From the NCBI RefSeq assembly GCF_022524485.1, contig NZ_JAKXMK010000015.1:186001-250000 (forward strand): a stretch of 64,000 nucleotides of DNA, in the 5' to 3' direction. Below are positions 20,237-29,131 of the stretch, in pieces. The translations under genes and the position numbers were made by a program. Position 1 is the stretch's first letter. Each line of letters starts with the position of its first letter. Under the pieces are notes generated by a model that saw nothing but the letters and a program-made list of their open reading frames with translations, made no database searches and was not told the origin of the DNA. The DNA comes from Pseudonocardia alaniniphila. Lineage in GTDB: Bacteria; Actinomycetota; Actinomycetes; Mycobacteriales; Pseudonocardiaceae.

Positions 20237-21448
20237 GTGCTCAGAGCGGACGTTCTCGTGGTCGGCGGCGGCCCCGCGGGCCGGTCCCTGGCCGCCGAGA
20301 CCGCCGAGCGCGGGCTGCGCACCCTGCTGGTCGACCCGACTCCGGACGCCCCGTGGCGGGTCACCTACGGCTGCTGGGTCCGCGAGCTGCCCGCGGCGCT
20401 GCCCCCGTCGGCGGTGGCCGCCGTGGTGCGCGGTCGCGCCATCGCGCTCTCGCCGCACGATCTGGGCTGGGACTACGCCGTTCTGGACGTCGCAGGGCTG
20501 CGCGCACACTTGGACTCCCGCCTCGGGCGCTCCGGAGCCACCGTGCTGGCTGGACGCGCTGTCGATGTGGTGGTCCCCGGGACGGTCGCGCTGGCGGACG
20601 GCTCCCGGATCGAGGCCGGGATCGTCGTGGACGCCGGTGGCCGGCGCCAGCCGCTGCGCTCGGAATCCACTCACCGGCGTCCCGCCGCGGAACAGACGGC
20701 GTACGGCGTGGTGGTCGACGAGTCGCAGGCGGCCGGCCTCGTCGCCACAGGCACCGCGTTGTTCATGGACTGGCGCCGCGACCACGGCGAGGACGGCTGG
20801 CCGACGTTCCTCTACGCCGTGCCGCTCGGCCGCGGCTCGGTGCTGCTCGAGGAGACCTCGCTGGCACGTCGTCCCGGGCTTCCGCTGCCGGTGCTGCAGC
20901 GCAGGCTCCTCGCGCGGTTGGCCCGCCACGGGATCACACCTCAGTCCACCGCACCGATCGAGCGGGTGGTCTTCCCCGTCGACTCCCCGCTGCACCGGAC
21001 ACCCGGCGTGCTCGGCTTCGGGGCGGCGGCCCCGCTCGTGCATCCGGCGAGCGGGTTCAACCTCGCCGCGACACTCGGCCTCGCACCTGCGGTGGCCGAC
21101 GCGGTGGCCACTCACCTCCCGGCGGGTCCCCACGCCGCGCTGGCCGCTGCCGACGCGACCATCTGGCCCGCGGCGGCACGCGCGGTGCACCGCCTGCGCC
21201 GCGTCGGGCTCGAGGCGCTGCTGCGCATGCCGCCCGACGAGGTGCCGGCCTTCTTCGAGGTGTTCCTCGGCCTGCCCGAGCGCCACCGTTGGGCCTACCT
21301 CACCGGGCGTCAGGACCTGCGCGGGATGGCGGCCACGATGAACGCGCTCTTCGCTCGTGCCGGCTGGCGGCTGCGACGGCGGCTCGTCGGGCCCGCGCTG
21401 CGCCCGCCCGCACCCCCCGTGATCGACGAGGTGACCACGATCGGGTGA
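20237..21448 (+). CDS. lycopene beta-cyclase-like flavoprotein
   Basis: A 403-residue FAD-dependent protein of the plant/bacterial CrtL/CrtY type. The dinucleotide motif VLVVGGGPAGRSLAAETAERG starts at residue 5. TYGCWVRELP and the later FLYAVPLGRGSVLLEETSLA follow the cyclase family pattern, and HPASGFNLAATL near residue 275 is the FAD-contacting region. It would cyclise lycopene ends to beta rings. No phytoene synthase, desaturase or other carotenoid gene lies in the window, so the substrate supply must be encoded elsewhere or the role differs. GTG start. Confidence 0.8.
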   Translation: MLRADVLVVGGGPAGRSLAAETAERGLRTLLVDPTPDAPWRVTYGCWVRELPAALPPSAVAAVVRGRAIALSPHDLGWDYAVLDVAGLRAHLDSRLGRSGATVLAGRAVDVVVPGTVALADGSRIEAGIVVDAGGRRQPLRSESTHRRPAAEQTAYGVVVDESQAAGLVATGTALFMDWRRDHGEDGWPTFLYAVPLGRGSVLLEETSLARRPGLPLPVLQRRLLARLARHGITPQSTAPIERVVFPVDSPLHRTPGVLGFGAAAPLVHPASGFNLAATLGLAPAVADAVATHLPAGPHAALAAADATIWPAAARAVHRLRRVGLEALLRMPPDEVPAFFEVFLGLPERHRWAYLTGRQDLRGMAATMNALFARAGWRLRRRLVGPALRPPAPPVIDEVTTIG

Positions 21449-21523
21449 TCCCACCGCGTGCCGGGGCCACCCGCTACCGCCGGTAACCTCCGGGGCCGAC
21501 GTTCCCCCGAGCCGGAGGCCTCC

Positions 21524-21973
21524 ATGTCCGCCTACCGCACCATCGTCGTCGGCACCGACGGATCCGCCACCTCCTTCGCGGCCGTGGACCGCGCCGCCGC
21601 CGTCGCGGGCGACACCGGCGCCGAGCTCGTGATCGTGTGCGCCTACACCCCGACCGGACGGGACGACACCGCCGAGGCCGAGGACGTCCTCAAGGACGAG
21701 GCCTTCCTGGTCCGCGGTTGGACCCCGGCCGAGGAGACGCTGCGCTCCGCCGAGGACCGGGCACTCGCCGCAGGCGCCGGCCGGGTCCGCACGGTGGCCG
21801 CCGACGGCCCGCCCGTGGAGGTGCTCCGCAAGGCCGTCGCCGACGCGAACGCCGACCTGCTCGTCGTCGGCAACCGCGGACTCAACACGTTGAGCGGGCG
21901 GCTGCTCGGCTCCGTCCCGTCCGACGCCGCGCGCCGCGCGGGAGTGGACGTGCTGATCGTCCACACGACCTGA
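21524..21973 (+). CDS. universal stress protein (UspA family)
   Basis: A 149-residue single Usp domain. It begins YRTIVVGTDGSATSFAAV, and the ATP-binding pattern near the C-terminus is VGNRGLNTLSGRLLGSVP (G-2x-G-9x-G-S type) followed by RRAGVDVLIVHTT. This suggests an ATP-binding Usp. ATG start with GGAGG about six bases upstream. The stop is only one base before the cyclase gene, so the pair is probably one transcript linking stress status and cyclic nucleotide signalling; the link is inference. Confidence 0.92.
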   Translation: MSAYRTIVVGTDGSATSFAAVDRAAAVAGDTGAELVIVCAYTPTGRDDTAEAEDVLKDEAFLVRGWTPAEETLRSAEDRALAAGAGRVRTVAADGPPVEVLRKAVADANADLLVVGNRGLNTLSGRLLGSVPSDAARRAGVDVLIVHTT

Positions 21974-21974
21974 C

Positions 21975-22955
21975 GTGGGCACGGCCGACCGCCCGCTCGA
22001 CGAGGCGATCGAGGAGATCGTGCTGGGAGCACCGCGGCGCTACACGCGGCTGCGGATGAGTGAGGTGGCCGGCCTCGACCTCGACGAGGGACGCAGGCTG
22101 TGGCGGTCGCTGGGGTTCGCCGAGGTGGCGGACGACGCCGTGCTGTTCACCGAGCACGACATCGAGGCCGTTCGCCTGATGACCGGCCTCACCGAGGCCG
22201 GTGTGCTCGAACTCGACGTGCGCGAAGCGGTCGCCCGGGCCGTGGCACAGCAGATGTCGCGCCTCGCGGAGTGGCAGGTCGGCCTGGTGAAACGGCTCAT
22301 CGAGAGCCGATCGGACGACGTCACGGCGCAGCAGGCGCTCGAGACCACCGCCGCGGTGCTGCCCGCTCTGGAGTCACTGCAGACCTACGTGTGGCGCCGG
22401 CACCTTGCGGCCACCGTCCACCGCGTGCTGGCCACCTCGGGCGCTCAGGAGGAGGCACCCGACACCTGGCCTCTGGTCGTCGGCTTCGCCGACATGGTGG
22501 GCTTCACCCGCACGACACGGCGCCGCAGCAGCGCGGAGCTCGGCGAGATGATCGAACGCTTCGGCTCCACCACCACCGAGGTGATCGCCGACGGACACGG
22601 CCGGATCGTCAAGACGGTCGGGGACGAGGTTCTGTTCGTCGCCGACGAGATCGCCGACGGGGCGGCGATAGCCCTGGGCCTGCGCGACCGCGCGCGCGGC
22701 GAGCCCCTGCTCCCCCGGCTGCGGATCGGGCTGGCAGCCGGTCCCGTCCTCGTGCGGTACGGGGACGTCTACGGCGAGGTCGTCAACATCGCGTCCCGGC
22801 TCACCACGCACGCCGACCCGGACTCCGTGCTCGTCGACCGGACGGTCGCCCAGAATCTCGCGGACGACCCCCGGTTCACGCTGCGCCCGCTGCGGCCCCT
22901 CACCGTTCGCGGGTACCGGCACCTGCATCCATGGATGATCGATAACTCCTCTTGA
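21975..22955 (+). CDS. class III adenylate/guanylate cyclase with N-terminal regulatory domain
   Basis: A 326-residue cytosolic protein. Residues 1-160 form an alpha-helical regulatory domain like that of mycobacterial Rv1264, which autoinhibits and senses pH. The cyclase domain spans about 166-320 with metal-binding Asp173 in FADMVGFTR and the second metal site in VGDEVLF (Asp217), and VYGEVVNIASRL near residue 270 in the transition-state region. All key acids are present, so cAMP synthesis as a homodimer is likely. No membrane segment. GTG start one base after the Usp stop. Confidence 0.9.
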   Translation: MGTADRPLDEAIEEIVLGAPRRYTRLRMSEVAGLDLDEGRRLWRSLGFAEVADDAVLFTEHDIEAVRLMTGLTEAGVLELDVREAVARAVAQQMSRLAEWQVGLVKRLIESRSDDVTAQQALETTAAVLPALESLQTYVWRRHLAATVHRVLATSGAQEEAPDTWPLVVGFADMVGFTRTTRRRSSAELGEMIERFGSTTTEVIADGHGRIVKTVGDEVLFVADEIADGAAIALGLRDRARGEPLLPRLRIGLAAGPVLVRYGDVYGEVVNIASRLTTHADPDSVLVDRTVAQNLADDPRFTLRPLRPLTVRGYRHLHPWMIDNSS

Positions 22956-22980
22956 CCCTGGGTTGGGTGCAGCGTCCAGG

Positions 22981-23817
22981 ATGGCTGCCATGGCCACCAC
23001 CGGCTCGGCGACGTCGGCGCTGACCTCGTACCTCGACAGGATCGGTGAGCCCGGCGCTCGCGATGCCGACCTCCCTGCCCTGCGGCGCATCGTCGCCGCG
23101 CACGCGGAGTCGATCGCGTTCGAGAACCTCGACCCGTTCACGCGCCGGGACGTGCGGCTCGACCAAGAGAGCCTCGCAGCGAAGCTCGTCCACGGCGGAC
23201 GGGGTGGTTGGTGCTTCGAGCAGAACCTCCTCCTGCGCGGCGCCCTCGACGCGCTGGGTTACCGCACCACGGGCCTCGCGGCGCGGGTGCTGTGGGGACG
23301 CCCGGCCGATGCGCCCGCGACGCCGCGGAGCCACATGCTGCTGCACATCGACCTGCCGGAGGGGCCGCACGTGGTCGACGTCGGCTTCGGAGGTCTGACG
23401 CTCACCGGTGTGCTGGCGCTCGAGCCCGAGGTCGAGCAGGCCACCCCGCACGAGTCGTTCCGCCTGCGGCCCGACGGCGCCGGGTTCGTGATGCAAGCGC
23501 TGGTCGCGGGCGAGTGGCGCCCCCTCTATCGGTTCGATCTCACCGAGCAGTGCCTCGCCGACTACGAGGTGACGAACTGGTACCTCGGGCACCACCCGGC
23601 GTCGCACCTGCGTGCCACGCCGATCGCGGCGCGCCCCGGCACCGACCGGCGCTACGCCCTGAACGGCACCACCCTCACCGTGCACCACCTCGGCGGCCCG
23701 AGCGAACGCCGTACCCTGCAGACCCCGGCCGAGGTATGCGCCGTGCTGGAGGAGCACTTCCGGATCGACCTGTCCGGGTTGCCCGACCTCGACGAAGCGC
23801 TCGCCCGGCTCTTCTGA
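22981..23817 (+). CDS. nat: arylamine N-acetyltransferase
   Basis: A 278-residue NAT. The thiol triad is complete: Cys78 in GGRGGWCFEQN, His118 in SHMLLHID and Asp133 in VVDVGFGG. It transfers acetyl or propionyl groups from CoA to arylamines and hydrazines. In mycobacteria nat sits with cholesterol-catabolism genes; nothing of that pathway is visible here. The start is taken as the ATG at 22981; a second ATG lies three codons later and a TTG six codons earlier, and none has a strong ribosome binding site. It follows the cyclase by 25 bases. Confidence 0.92.
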   Translation: MAAMATTGSATSALTSYLDRIGEPGARDADLPALRRIVAAHAESIAFENLDPFTRRDVRLDQESLAAKLVHGGRGGWCFEQNLLLRGALDALGYRTTGLAARVLWGRPADAPATPRSHMLLHIDLPEGPHVVDVGFGGLTLTGVLALEPEVEQATPHESFRLRPDGAGFVMQALVAGEWRPLYRFDLTEQCLADYEVTNWYLGHHPASHLRATPIAARPGTDRRYALNGTTLTVHHLGGPSERRTLQTPAEVCAVLEEHFRIDLSGLPDLDEALARLF

Positions 23818-23973
23818 GCAACCCCGCCGATCGCGCGGGCAGCCACCGTCCGGATGGCCATTCGGGCAACGTGATTACCCGCCGAGATGCCCGGATGATT
23901 CCTGCCCGCCCGGCAGCCTGGCCCTAGTGTCACCGAGACGAGGGTGTTGATCACTCCTCGCGAAGGAGGCCCC

Positions 23974-25722
23974 GTGCGCCGTTACGAGTCGACAGCGGGG
24001 CGCGACATCGACCAGGCCGGGACGTCCCACCCCGCTCGTCCGTTCGCCCCAGCCCGGCCCAGCGGGGTCCCGGCCGCATTCCTGACCTTGCAGCGCAGCG
24101 CGGGGAACGCAGCCGTCGTCGCCTTCCTCCAGACGAGCCGGGCAGAGGAACCTGTCGAGGAACCGACGGTGCAGCGCTCGGGCGTCCTCGACGTACTGCC
24201 CTCCCCGGGACGGCCGCTCGACACCCCGGTGAGGCGCGACATGGAAGCCCGCCTCGGCGCGGACTTCCGCTCCGTCCGCATCCACACTGGACCCGCTGCC
24301 GGCCGATCCGCCGCCGCGATCGGCGCACAGGCCTACACCTCCGGCGAGCACGTCGTTCTGGGCCCCGGCGCCGGCGACCGCCACACGCTCGCCCACGAAC
24401 TGACCCACGTCATCCAGCAACGACGAGGACCGGTCGCAGGAACCGTCCGCGGTGACGGGTTGAGGATCAGCGACCCGAGCGACCACGACGAACGAGCTGC
24501 CGAGGCGAACGCCCACCGCGCGCTGCGGCACCCACCCACCGAGCTCGGACAGAACGCACCCGAGCCCCCGCACGCCCGATCCGGGCCGGCACCGGGCCGG
24601 CTCACGGTGCAGCGCAAGGTCGGAATCGAGATCGAGACCGGATGGTACGTCGACACGGCGGACAAGCCGCTGATCGGCAAGACCAAGCCTGGCAAGCCAC
24701 TGAAGAAGTACGACGTCGTCGGGGATCCGTTCGACGGCTTCAAGGTCACCGCCGACACCGCGCCCAACAAGCGGTCCGAGATCGAGTTCGTGGTCGACCC
24801 GCCGGTGGAGGAGGGCGACGAGGGCAAGCAACGCCTCGACACCGTGATGAAGAACCTCACCGACGTCGGCAAAGGCATGGAGCAGGCCGCACAGGGGACG
24901 GAGCACTTCACGCAGGACAAGGCCACGAACCGGAAGCCGGACAAGAACTTCGTGATCACCCCGCGAGGGCGGCTCGACGGGAGCCCGCAGGTCACCCTCG
25001 GTCTGGCGCTCGGCGCGATCACCCGGATGGCACCGCCCCCGCCGCCCGCACCCGCGGCCGGACAGCAGCCTGCGCCTCAACCGCCCCAGGACAGACCCGC
25101 ACCCACCCCGATGCAGCCGGGTACGTCGTACCTCGCAGGGCAGGCCCGCCGCGTGACGGGCAAGGGTGCCATTCCGACACCCAGCGACGACCTCAGAGGC
25201 CTGATCGCCGTGATCTCGAGCTACATCATCAAGGGCTCGGTCACCGCCCAGCAGCTCGCCTACCCGAAGCAGATCGCCAACGTCCTCATGGCGCGCACCG
25301 ACTTCGCCAAGCTGTTCCAGCTCCTGCCGGCAGCCGAACGGACGATCCTCGAGGCCGACAAGCAACTGTGGGTCGATCTGGTCGTCGATGCCGCAACAGC
25401 GGGCAAGTTCAGCGGCGGCGCCATCGACCCGGACAAGAACGTCATCGAGGCGGGCACCAAACGCACGGGCGTCCGCGACCTGACGATCAAGGACTGGCTG
25501 ACGGCCATCGCCGAGAACGACGACAAGCTGAACAGCGTTTTCGCCCCCACCAACATGGGGGCGTTGAAGGACAGGACCGAGCAGGTCGGGCCGGACAACG
25601 CACGCCAGGAGGCCGGGATCTTCGAGTTCCGCGCCTCCCAGATGACGAAGCTTCCGCTCGACAAGTGGAAGGAGTTCGCCCTCATGGCGCACGACTACAT
25701 CACTCGTCTGCACGGAGGCTGA
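23974..25722 (+). CDS. DUF4157 (eCIS core-like) multidomain protein
   Basis: A 582-residue protein starting MRRYESTAGRD; the GTG is chosen for AAGGAGG four bases upstream over a GTG ten codons earlier. The N-terminus has the short LQRSAGNAAV and VQRSG motifs common in this family. The DUF4157 domain (about 80-180) carries the zinc-protease-like HELTHVIQQ (His141, His145) and ISDPSDHDERAAEANA. The second half begins VGIEIETGWY near residue 216 and continues with RSEIEFVVDPP, a GVEIE...PP pattern reminiscent of glutamine-synthetase-fold amidoligases, then a Pro-rich linker and a helical C-terminus. DUF4157 proteins are often effectors of contractile injection systems, but no such genes are in view. 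No signal peptide was seen. Function unknown. Confidence 0.75.
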   Translation: MRRYESTAGRDIDQAGTSHPARPFAPARPSGVPAAFLTLQRSAGNAAVVAFLQTSRAEEPVEEPTVQRSGVLDVLPSPGRPLDTPVRRDMEARLGADFRSVRIHTGPAAGRSAAAIGAQAYTSGEHVVLGPGAGDRHTLAHELTHVIQQRRGPVAGTVRGDGLRISDPSDHDERAAEANAHRALRHPPTELGQNAPEPPHARSGPAPGRLTVQRKVGIEIETGWYVDTADKPLIGKTKPGKPLKKYDVVGDPFDGFKVTADTAPNKRSEIEFVVDPPVEEGDEGKQRLDTVMKNLTDVGKGMEQAAQGTEHFTQDKATNRKPDKNFVITPRGRLDGSPQVTLGLALGAITRMAPPPPPAPAAGQQPAPQPPQDRPAPTPMQPGTSYLAGQARRVTGKGAIPTPSDDLRGLIAVISSYIIKGSVTAQQLAYPKQIANVLMARTDFAKLFQLLPAAERTILEADKQLWVDLVVDAATAGKFSGGAIDPDKNVIEAGTKRTGVRDLTIKDWLTAIAENDDKLNSVFAPTNMGALKDRTEQVGPDNARQEAGIFEFRASQMTKLPLDKWKEFALMAHDYITRLHGG

Positions 25723-25942
25723 CCGCGCCGGGAGCTGCGGACCGGGGCAGCCCGACGCCCGCTATGTGAGTTCCTTGGTCACGATGCGGCGCCACCTCGG
25801 GGGTGCGGCGTTTAGCATGGCCGTCGTGCGGCTGGTCGACGCGGAGGTCGACCACCCCTGATCCGGCGTGGCGATGCCGACCCGTTCCAGAGGTCGACAC
25901 TTCGCCGCCGTCCTCCGACCATCTGCACTGCGAGGTCCACAC

Positions 25943-26533
25943 GTGAACCACGGCAACCAGGGCACGACGTCGCTCGCGGGCGGCACGACGGATCCTGTGA
26001 CCGTCGAGACGCCCGCCGTCCGTGCCCCCGACGACCGCTACGGCGGCACGGGGTTCGACGTCGCGCTCCTGCTCCTGCGCCTGATCCTGGCCACGACGAT
26101 CGGCGCGCACGGGCTCATCAAGGTGTTCGGCTTTCTCGGCGGGCCCGGGCTCAGCAGCTTCGCCCACGTCCTCCACGGCTACGGCTTCACCCGCGGGATC
26201 ACCCTGTTGTCCTGGGTCACCGGGCTGACCGAGGTCGGCGCGAGCGTGATGCTCGTGCTGGGCCTGGTCACCCCGCTGGCGGCCGCCGGGGTGCTCGGGG
26301 TCCAGCTGAGCGTGGTCTGGGCCAAGCACGGCGGCGGCTTCTTCGAGGGCGCTGGAACGGGTTTCGAGTTCGAGCTCACCCTCGCCGTGATCGCACTGGT
26401 GCTGCTGCTCGCCGGCTCCGGCCGCCTGTCCCTGGACGCGAGAACCCCGTGGGGCAGGAGGCCGCTGTCCTTCGGGCTGGCGGGGCTGCTCGTCGCGATA
26501 CTCGCCTCGATCGTGATCAACGTGGCGTTCTGA
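25943..26533 (+). CDS. DoxX-family membrane protein
   Basis: A 196-residue membrane protein with a hydrophilic N-terminus of about 35 residues and four to five transmembrane segments. LLLLRLILATTIGAHGLIKVFG and FLGGPGLSSFAHVLHGYGF are typical of the DoxX family, whose members have been linked to redox stress and thiosulfate or quinone chemistry. The GTG start (MNHGNQGTT) follows GAGGT by six bases; an upstream ATG would add 25 unlikely residues. The next gene is catalase, 327 bases on. Confidence 0.85.
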   Translation: MNHGNQGTTSLAGGTTDPVTVETPAVRAPDDRYGGTGFDVALLLLRLILATTIGAHGLIKVFGFLGGPGLSSFAHVLHGYGFTRGITLLSWVTGLTEVGASVMLVLGLVTPLAAAGVLGVQLSVVWAKHGGGFFEGAGTGFEFELTLAVIALVLLLAGSGRLSLDARTPWGRRPLSFGLAGLLVAILASIVINVAF

Positions 26534-26860
26534 CGGCCCCGGCAGGCCCTGCGACTGCTGGACTTGTACCCGTTACGCACGATCTGCCCGCGAAATCCAC
26601 CCGGCGACGACGAGCCCGCAGGTTTTGGACGCGCGGCGACCGGGCAAGCGCTGGTGATGGTTTCGTCAGCGCCTGAGGCATGACTGCCGACACAGCGGTG
26701 TACCGCGGCCCGCACGGCTTCCGCGGCGGGCACCGCTGGCCGGCCACGCTCGAACGTGTCCACCCGCCGCTCCCCACGCTCGGGCGACGCCAGGACGAGG
26801 CCCCTCTGCTGAACGTGCACCCGAACTGCACGAGCCCCACCATCACGAGGAGGAACACTG
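26534..26860. other. gap between the DoxX gene and catalase
   Basis: These 327 bases contain no supported gene. A plus-strand frame from the ATG at 26680 runs into the catalase start without a ribosome binding site and has no recognisable product. The region should hold the catalase promoter. No Fur or OxyR box was recognised by eye. Confidence 0.4.
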
Positions 26861-28384
26861 GTGAGCGATCCCACTTCGAGGTTCACGACAACCGATGCCG
26901 GCATCCCGGCCGAGAGCGACGAACACTCACTCACCGTCGGACCGGGTGGTCCGATCCTGCTGCAGGACAGCTACCTGATCGAGCAGATGGCGCAGTTCAA
27001 CCGCGAGCGGATACCTGAGCGGCAGCCTCACGCGAAGGGCAGCGGCGCGTTCGGCCGGTTCGAGGTCACGAACGACGTCAGCGCCTACACCAAAGCAGCG
27101 CTGTTCCAGCCGGGACAGAAGACCGAGATGGCCGCGCGGTTCTCGACCGTGGCCGGAGAGCGCGGCAGCCCCGACACCTGGCGCGACCCCCGCGGCTTCG
27201 CGCTGAAGTTCTACACGGCCGAGGGCAACTACGACATGGTCGGCAACAACACGCCGGTCTTCTTCGTCAAGGACCCGATGAAGTTCCAGCACTTCATCCG
27301 CTCCCAGAAGCGCCGTGCCGACAACAACCTCCGCGACCACGACATGCAGTGGGACTTCTGGACCCTTTCGCCGGAGTCCGCGCACCAGGTGACCTGGCTG
27401 ATGGGTGACCGGGGGATCCCGCGCACGTGGCGGCACATGAACGGCTACACCTCGCACACCTACATGTGGATCAACGAGGCCGGCGAGGAGTTCTGGGTCA
27501 AGTACACGTTCAAGACCGATCAGGGCGTGGAGTTCTTCACCCAGGACGAGGCCGACCAGATGGCGGCTGCCGACACCGACTACCACACACGGGACCTGTT
27601 CGAGCACATCCGGGACGGGGAGCACCCGAGCTGGACGCTGTACGTGCAGATCATGCCCTACGGCGACGCGCCGGGTTACCGCTTCAACCCCTTCGACCTC
27701 ACCAAGGTCTGGCCGCACGGCGACTACCCGCTGATCGAGGTCGGCCGGATGACGCTGGACCGCAACCCGACCGACAACCACACCGAGATCGAGCAGCTCG
27801 CGTTCCAGCCGAACAACCTCGTACCCGGCATCGGGCCGAGCCCGGACCGGATGCTCCTGGCCCGGTTGTTCTCCTACGCCGACGCCCACCGGCACCGCCT
27901 CGGCGCCAACTACCAGCAGATCCCGGTGAACGCGCCGACCTCACCGGTGCACTCGTACAGCAAGGACGGTGCGATGCGCATGGTGAAGGTCGCGGATCCG
28001 GTGTACGCGCCGAACTCGAAGGGCGGCCCGGCGGCCGACATGTCGAGGGTCGGGAAGATCCCGAGTTGGCACACCGACGGGGACATCACCCGCGCCGCCT
28101 ACGTCGACCACGCGGAGGACGACGACTGGGGGCAGGCCGGCACGCTCGTGCGCGAGGTGTTGGACGACGCCGCGCGTGAGCGCCTCGTCGACAACGTCGT
28201 GGGGCATCTGCTCAACGGCGTCACCGAGCCCGTACTGGAGCGGGCGTTCGACTACTGGCGCAACGTCGACAAGGGCATCGGCGAGCGGATCGAGGCCGGG
28301 GTGTGCGCCAAGGCCGACGAGACGGACCCGAAAGCCGAAAAGCAGGGAAACCCTGCTCGTAGCTCGATGCAGGCCAAGGCATAG
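26861..28384 (+). CDS. katA: monofunctional heme catalase
   Basis: A 507-residue small-subunit catalase that dismutates hydrogen peroxide. The distal His57 is in IPERQPHAKGSGA, the distal Asn at about 130 in YDMVGNNTPVFF, and the proximal heme-ligand Tyr at about 338 in RLFSYADAHRHRLG. The GTG start has GAGGAGG seven to eight bases upstream. Length and motifs are complete, so it should be active. A bidirectional terminator separates it from the convergent phosphatase gene. Confidence 0.97.
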   Translation: MSDPTSRFTTTDAGIPAESDEHSLTVGPGGPILLQDSYLIEQMAQFNRERIPERQPHAKGSGAFGRFEVTNDVSAYTKAALFQPGQKTEMAARFSTVAGERGSPDTWRDPRGFALKFYTAEGNYDMVGNNTPVFFVKDPMKFQHFIRSQKRRADNNLRDHDMQWDFWTLSPESAHQVTWLMGDRGIPRTWRHMNGYTSHTYMWINEAGEEFWVKYTFKTDQGVEFFTQDEADQMAAADTDYHTRDLFEHIRDGEHPSWTLYVQIMPYGDAPGYRFNPFDLTKVWPHGDYPLIEVGRMTLDRNPTDNHTEIEQLAFQPNNLVPGIGPSPDRMLLARLFSYADAHRHRLGANYQQIPVNAPTSPVHSYSKDGAMRMVKVADPVYAPNSKGGPAADMSRVGKIPSWHTDGDITRAAYVDHAEDDDWGQAGTLVREVLDDAARERLVDNVVGHLLNGVTEPVLERAFDYWRNVDKGIGERIEAGVCAKADETDPKAEKQGNPARSSMQAKA

Positions 28385-28446
28385 AACGGCCCGCAGGCCG
28401 GCTCGTCCCGATGCACGTACGGGCCGAGAACCCCTCCGTTCCACAG

Positions 28447-28491
28447 CCGGCGGGGCGGACGACGCAGTGATCGCGTCGCCCGCCCCGCCGG
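28447..28491. terminator. bidirectional terminator between katA and the phosphatase gene
   Basis: CCGGCGGGGCGG (28447-28458) pairs with CCGCCCCGCCGG (28480-28491). After one mismatch the stem continues CGACG/CGTCG, giving 17 paired bases around a nine-base loop. It sits between two converging genes. Confidence 0.75.
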
Positions 28492-28504
28492 TGCGCTCAG
28501 GTCG

Positions 28505-29131
28505 TCAGGCGCTGATCCGGTCGTCGACCGGGTCCGGGTCGGCGATCGGATACGGCAGGTCACCGGGCAGCAGGAACTGCGGGACCTGCGCGAACCGCCA
28601 GCCGGTGCCGTGGCGGGTGAAGGTCCACACGACATCGAAGCGGTCGCTGGGCCAGTGCTCGGGCGGAGCCGGGCTCACCTCGCCGAGGTTCTCGATGATC
28701 TTGTGGAGGGATTCGTGCTTCCACGACACCAGGGCGGCACCGGGACGGGCCCGAAGCTCGCCGGCGAGTGCCGCCTCGTCACCGACGGCGTAGCGCTGGA
28801 CCACGTCCAGGCCGAGCCGGGCGGCGAGCGGCGTCACCGTCTGCGCCGATCGTTTGCTGTGGCCCTCCCGGTGCGCCGGGCCGTAGACCGTGTCCGGCCG
28901 GTACAACCCCGACGGCGGTTCTCCCCGGGCGGGGGCGAACAGCCCGACCAACGCCCCTGCCCGGAGCCACCCGTTCACGGTGAGGGAGTGCTTGTCGAAC
29001 TCCCCCTCCGGTGAGACGCCCTTCGGACTGCCCGAACGGCCGGGCTTCTCCGCGTGGCGAATGATCATGATCACCTGCTCGGCCTCGACAGGCTCGTCCA
29101 GCAGCCACATGTTGCTCGTAGCAGACATCAT
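28505..29131 (-). CDS. histidine phosphatase superfamily protein, copy 1
   Basis: A 208-residue protein with the RHG-type phosphohistidine motif near the N-terminus (VIMIIRHAEKP, His26), a supporting Arg in SKRSAQTVTPLAARLGL, and a second active-site His in SWKHESL near residue 137. These three mark the phosphoglycerate mutase-like phosphatase fold. The substrate is unknown. The ATG overlaps the stop of the ABC exporter by four bases (ATGA), so the two are made together. It is about 70% identical by eye to the protein at 31321-31911. Confidence 0.8.
   Translation of the reverse strand: MMSATSNMWLLDEPVEAEQVIMIIRHAEKPGRSGSPKGVSPEGEFDKHSLTVNGWLRAGALVGLFAPARGEPPSGLYRPDTVYGPAHREGHSKRSAQTVTPLAARLGLDVVQRYAVGDEAALAGELRARPGAALVSWKHESLHKIIENLGEVSPAPPEHWPSDRFDVVWTFTRHGTGWRFAQVPQFLLPGDLPYPIADPDPVDDRISA

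Noticed and set aside
23974..25722. Contractile injection system locus
   Set aside because: Only the DUF4157 protein is present; no sheath, tube, baseplate or AAA ATPase genes are nearby.
26680..27018. 112-residue plus-strand gene before catalase
   Set aside because: Overlaps the catalase start out of frame, lacks a ribosome binding site and any recognisable domain.
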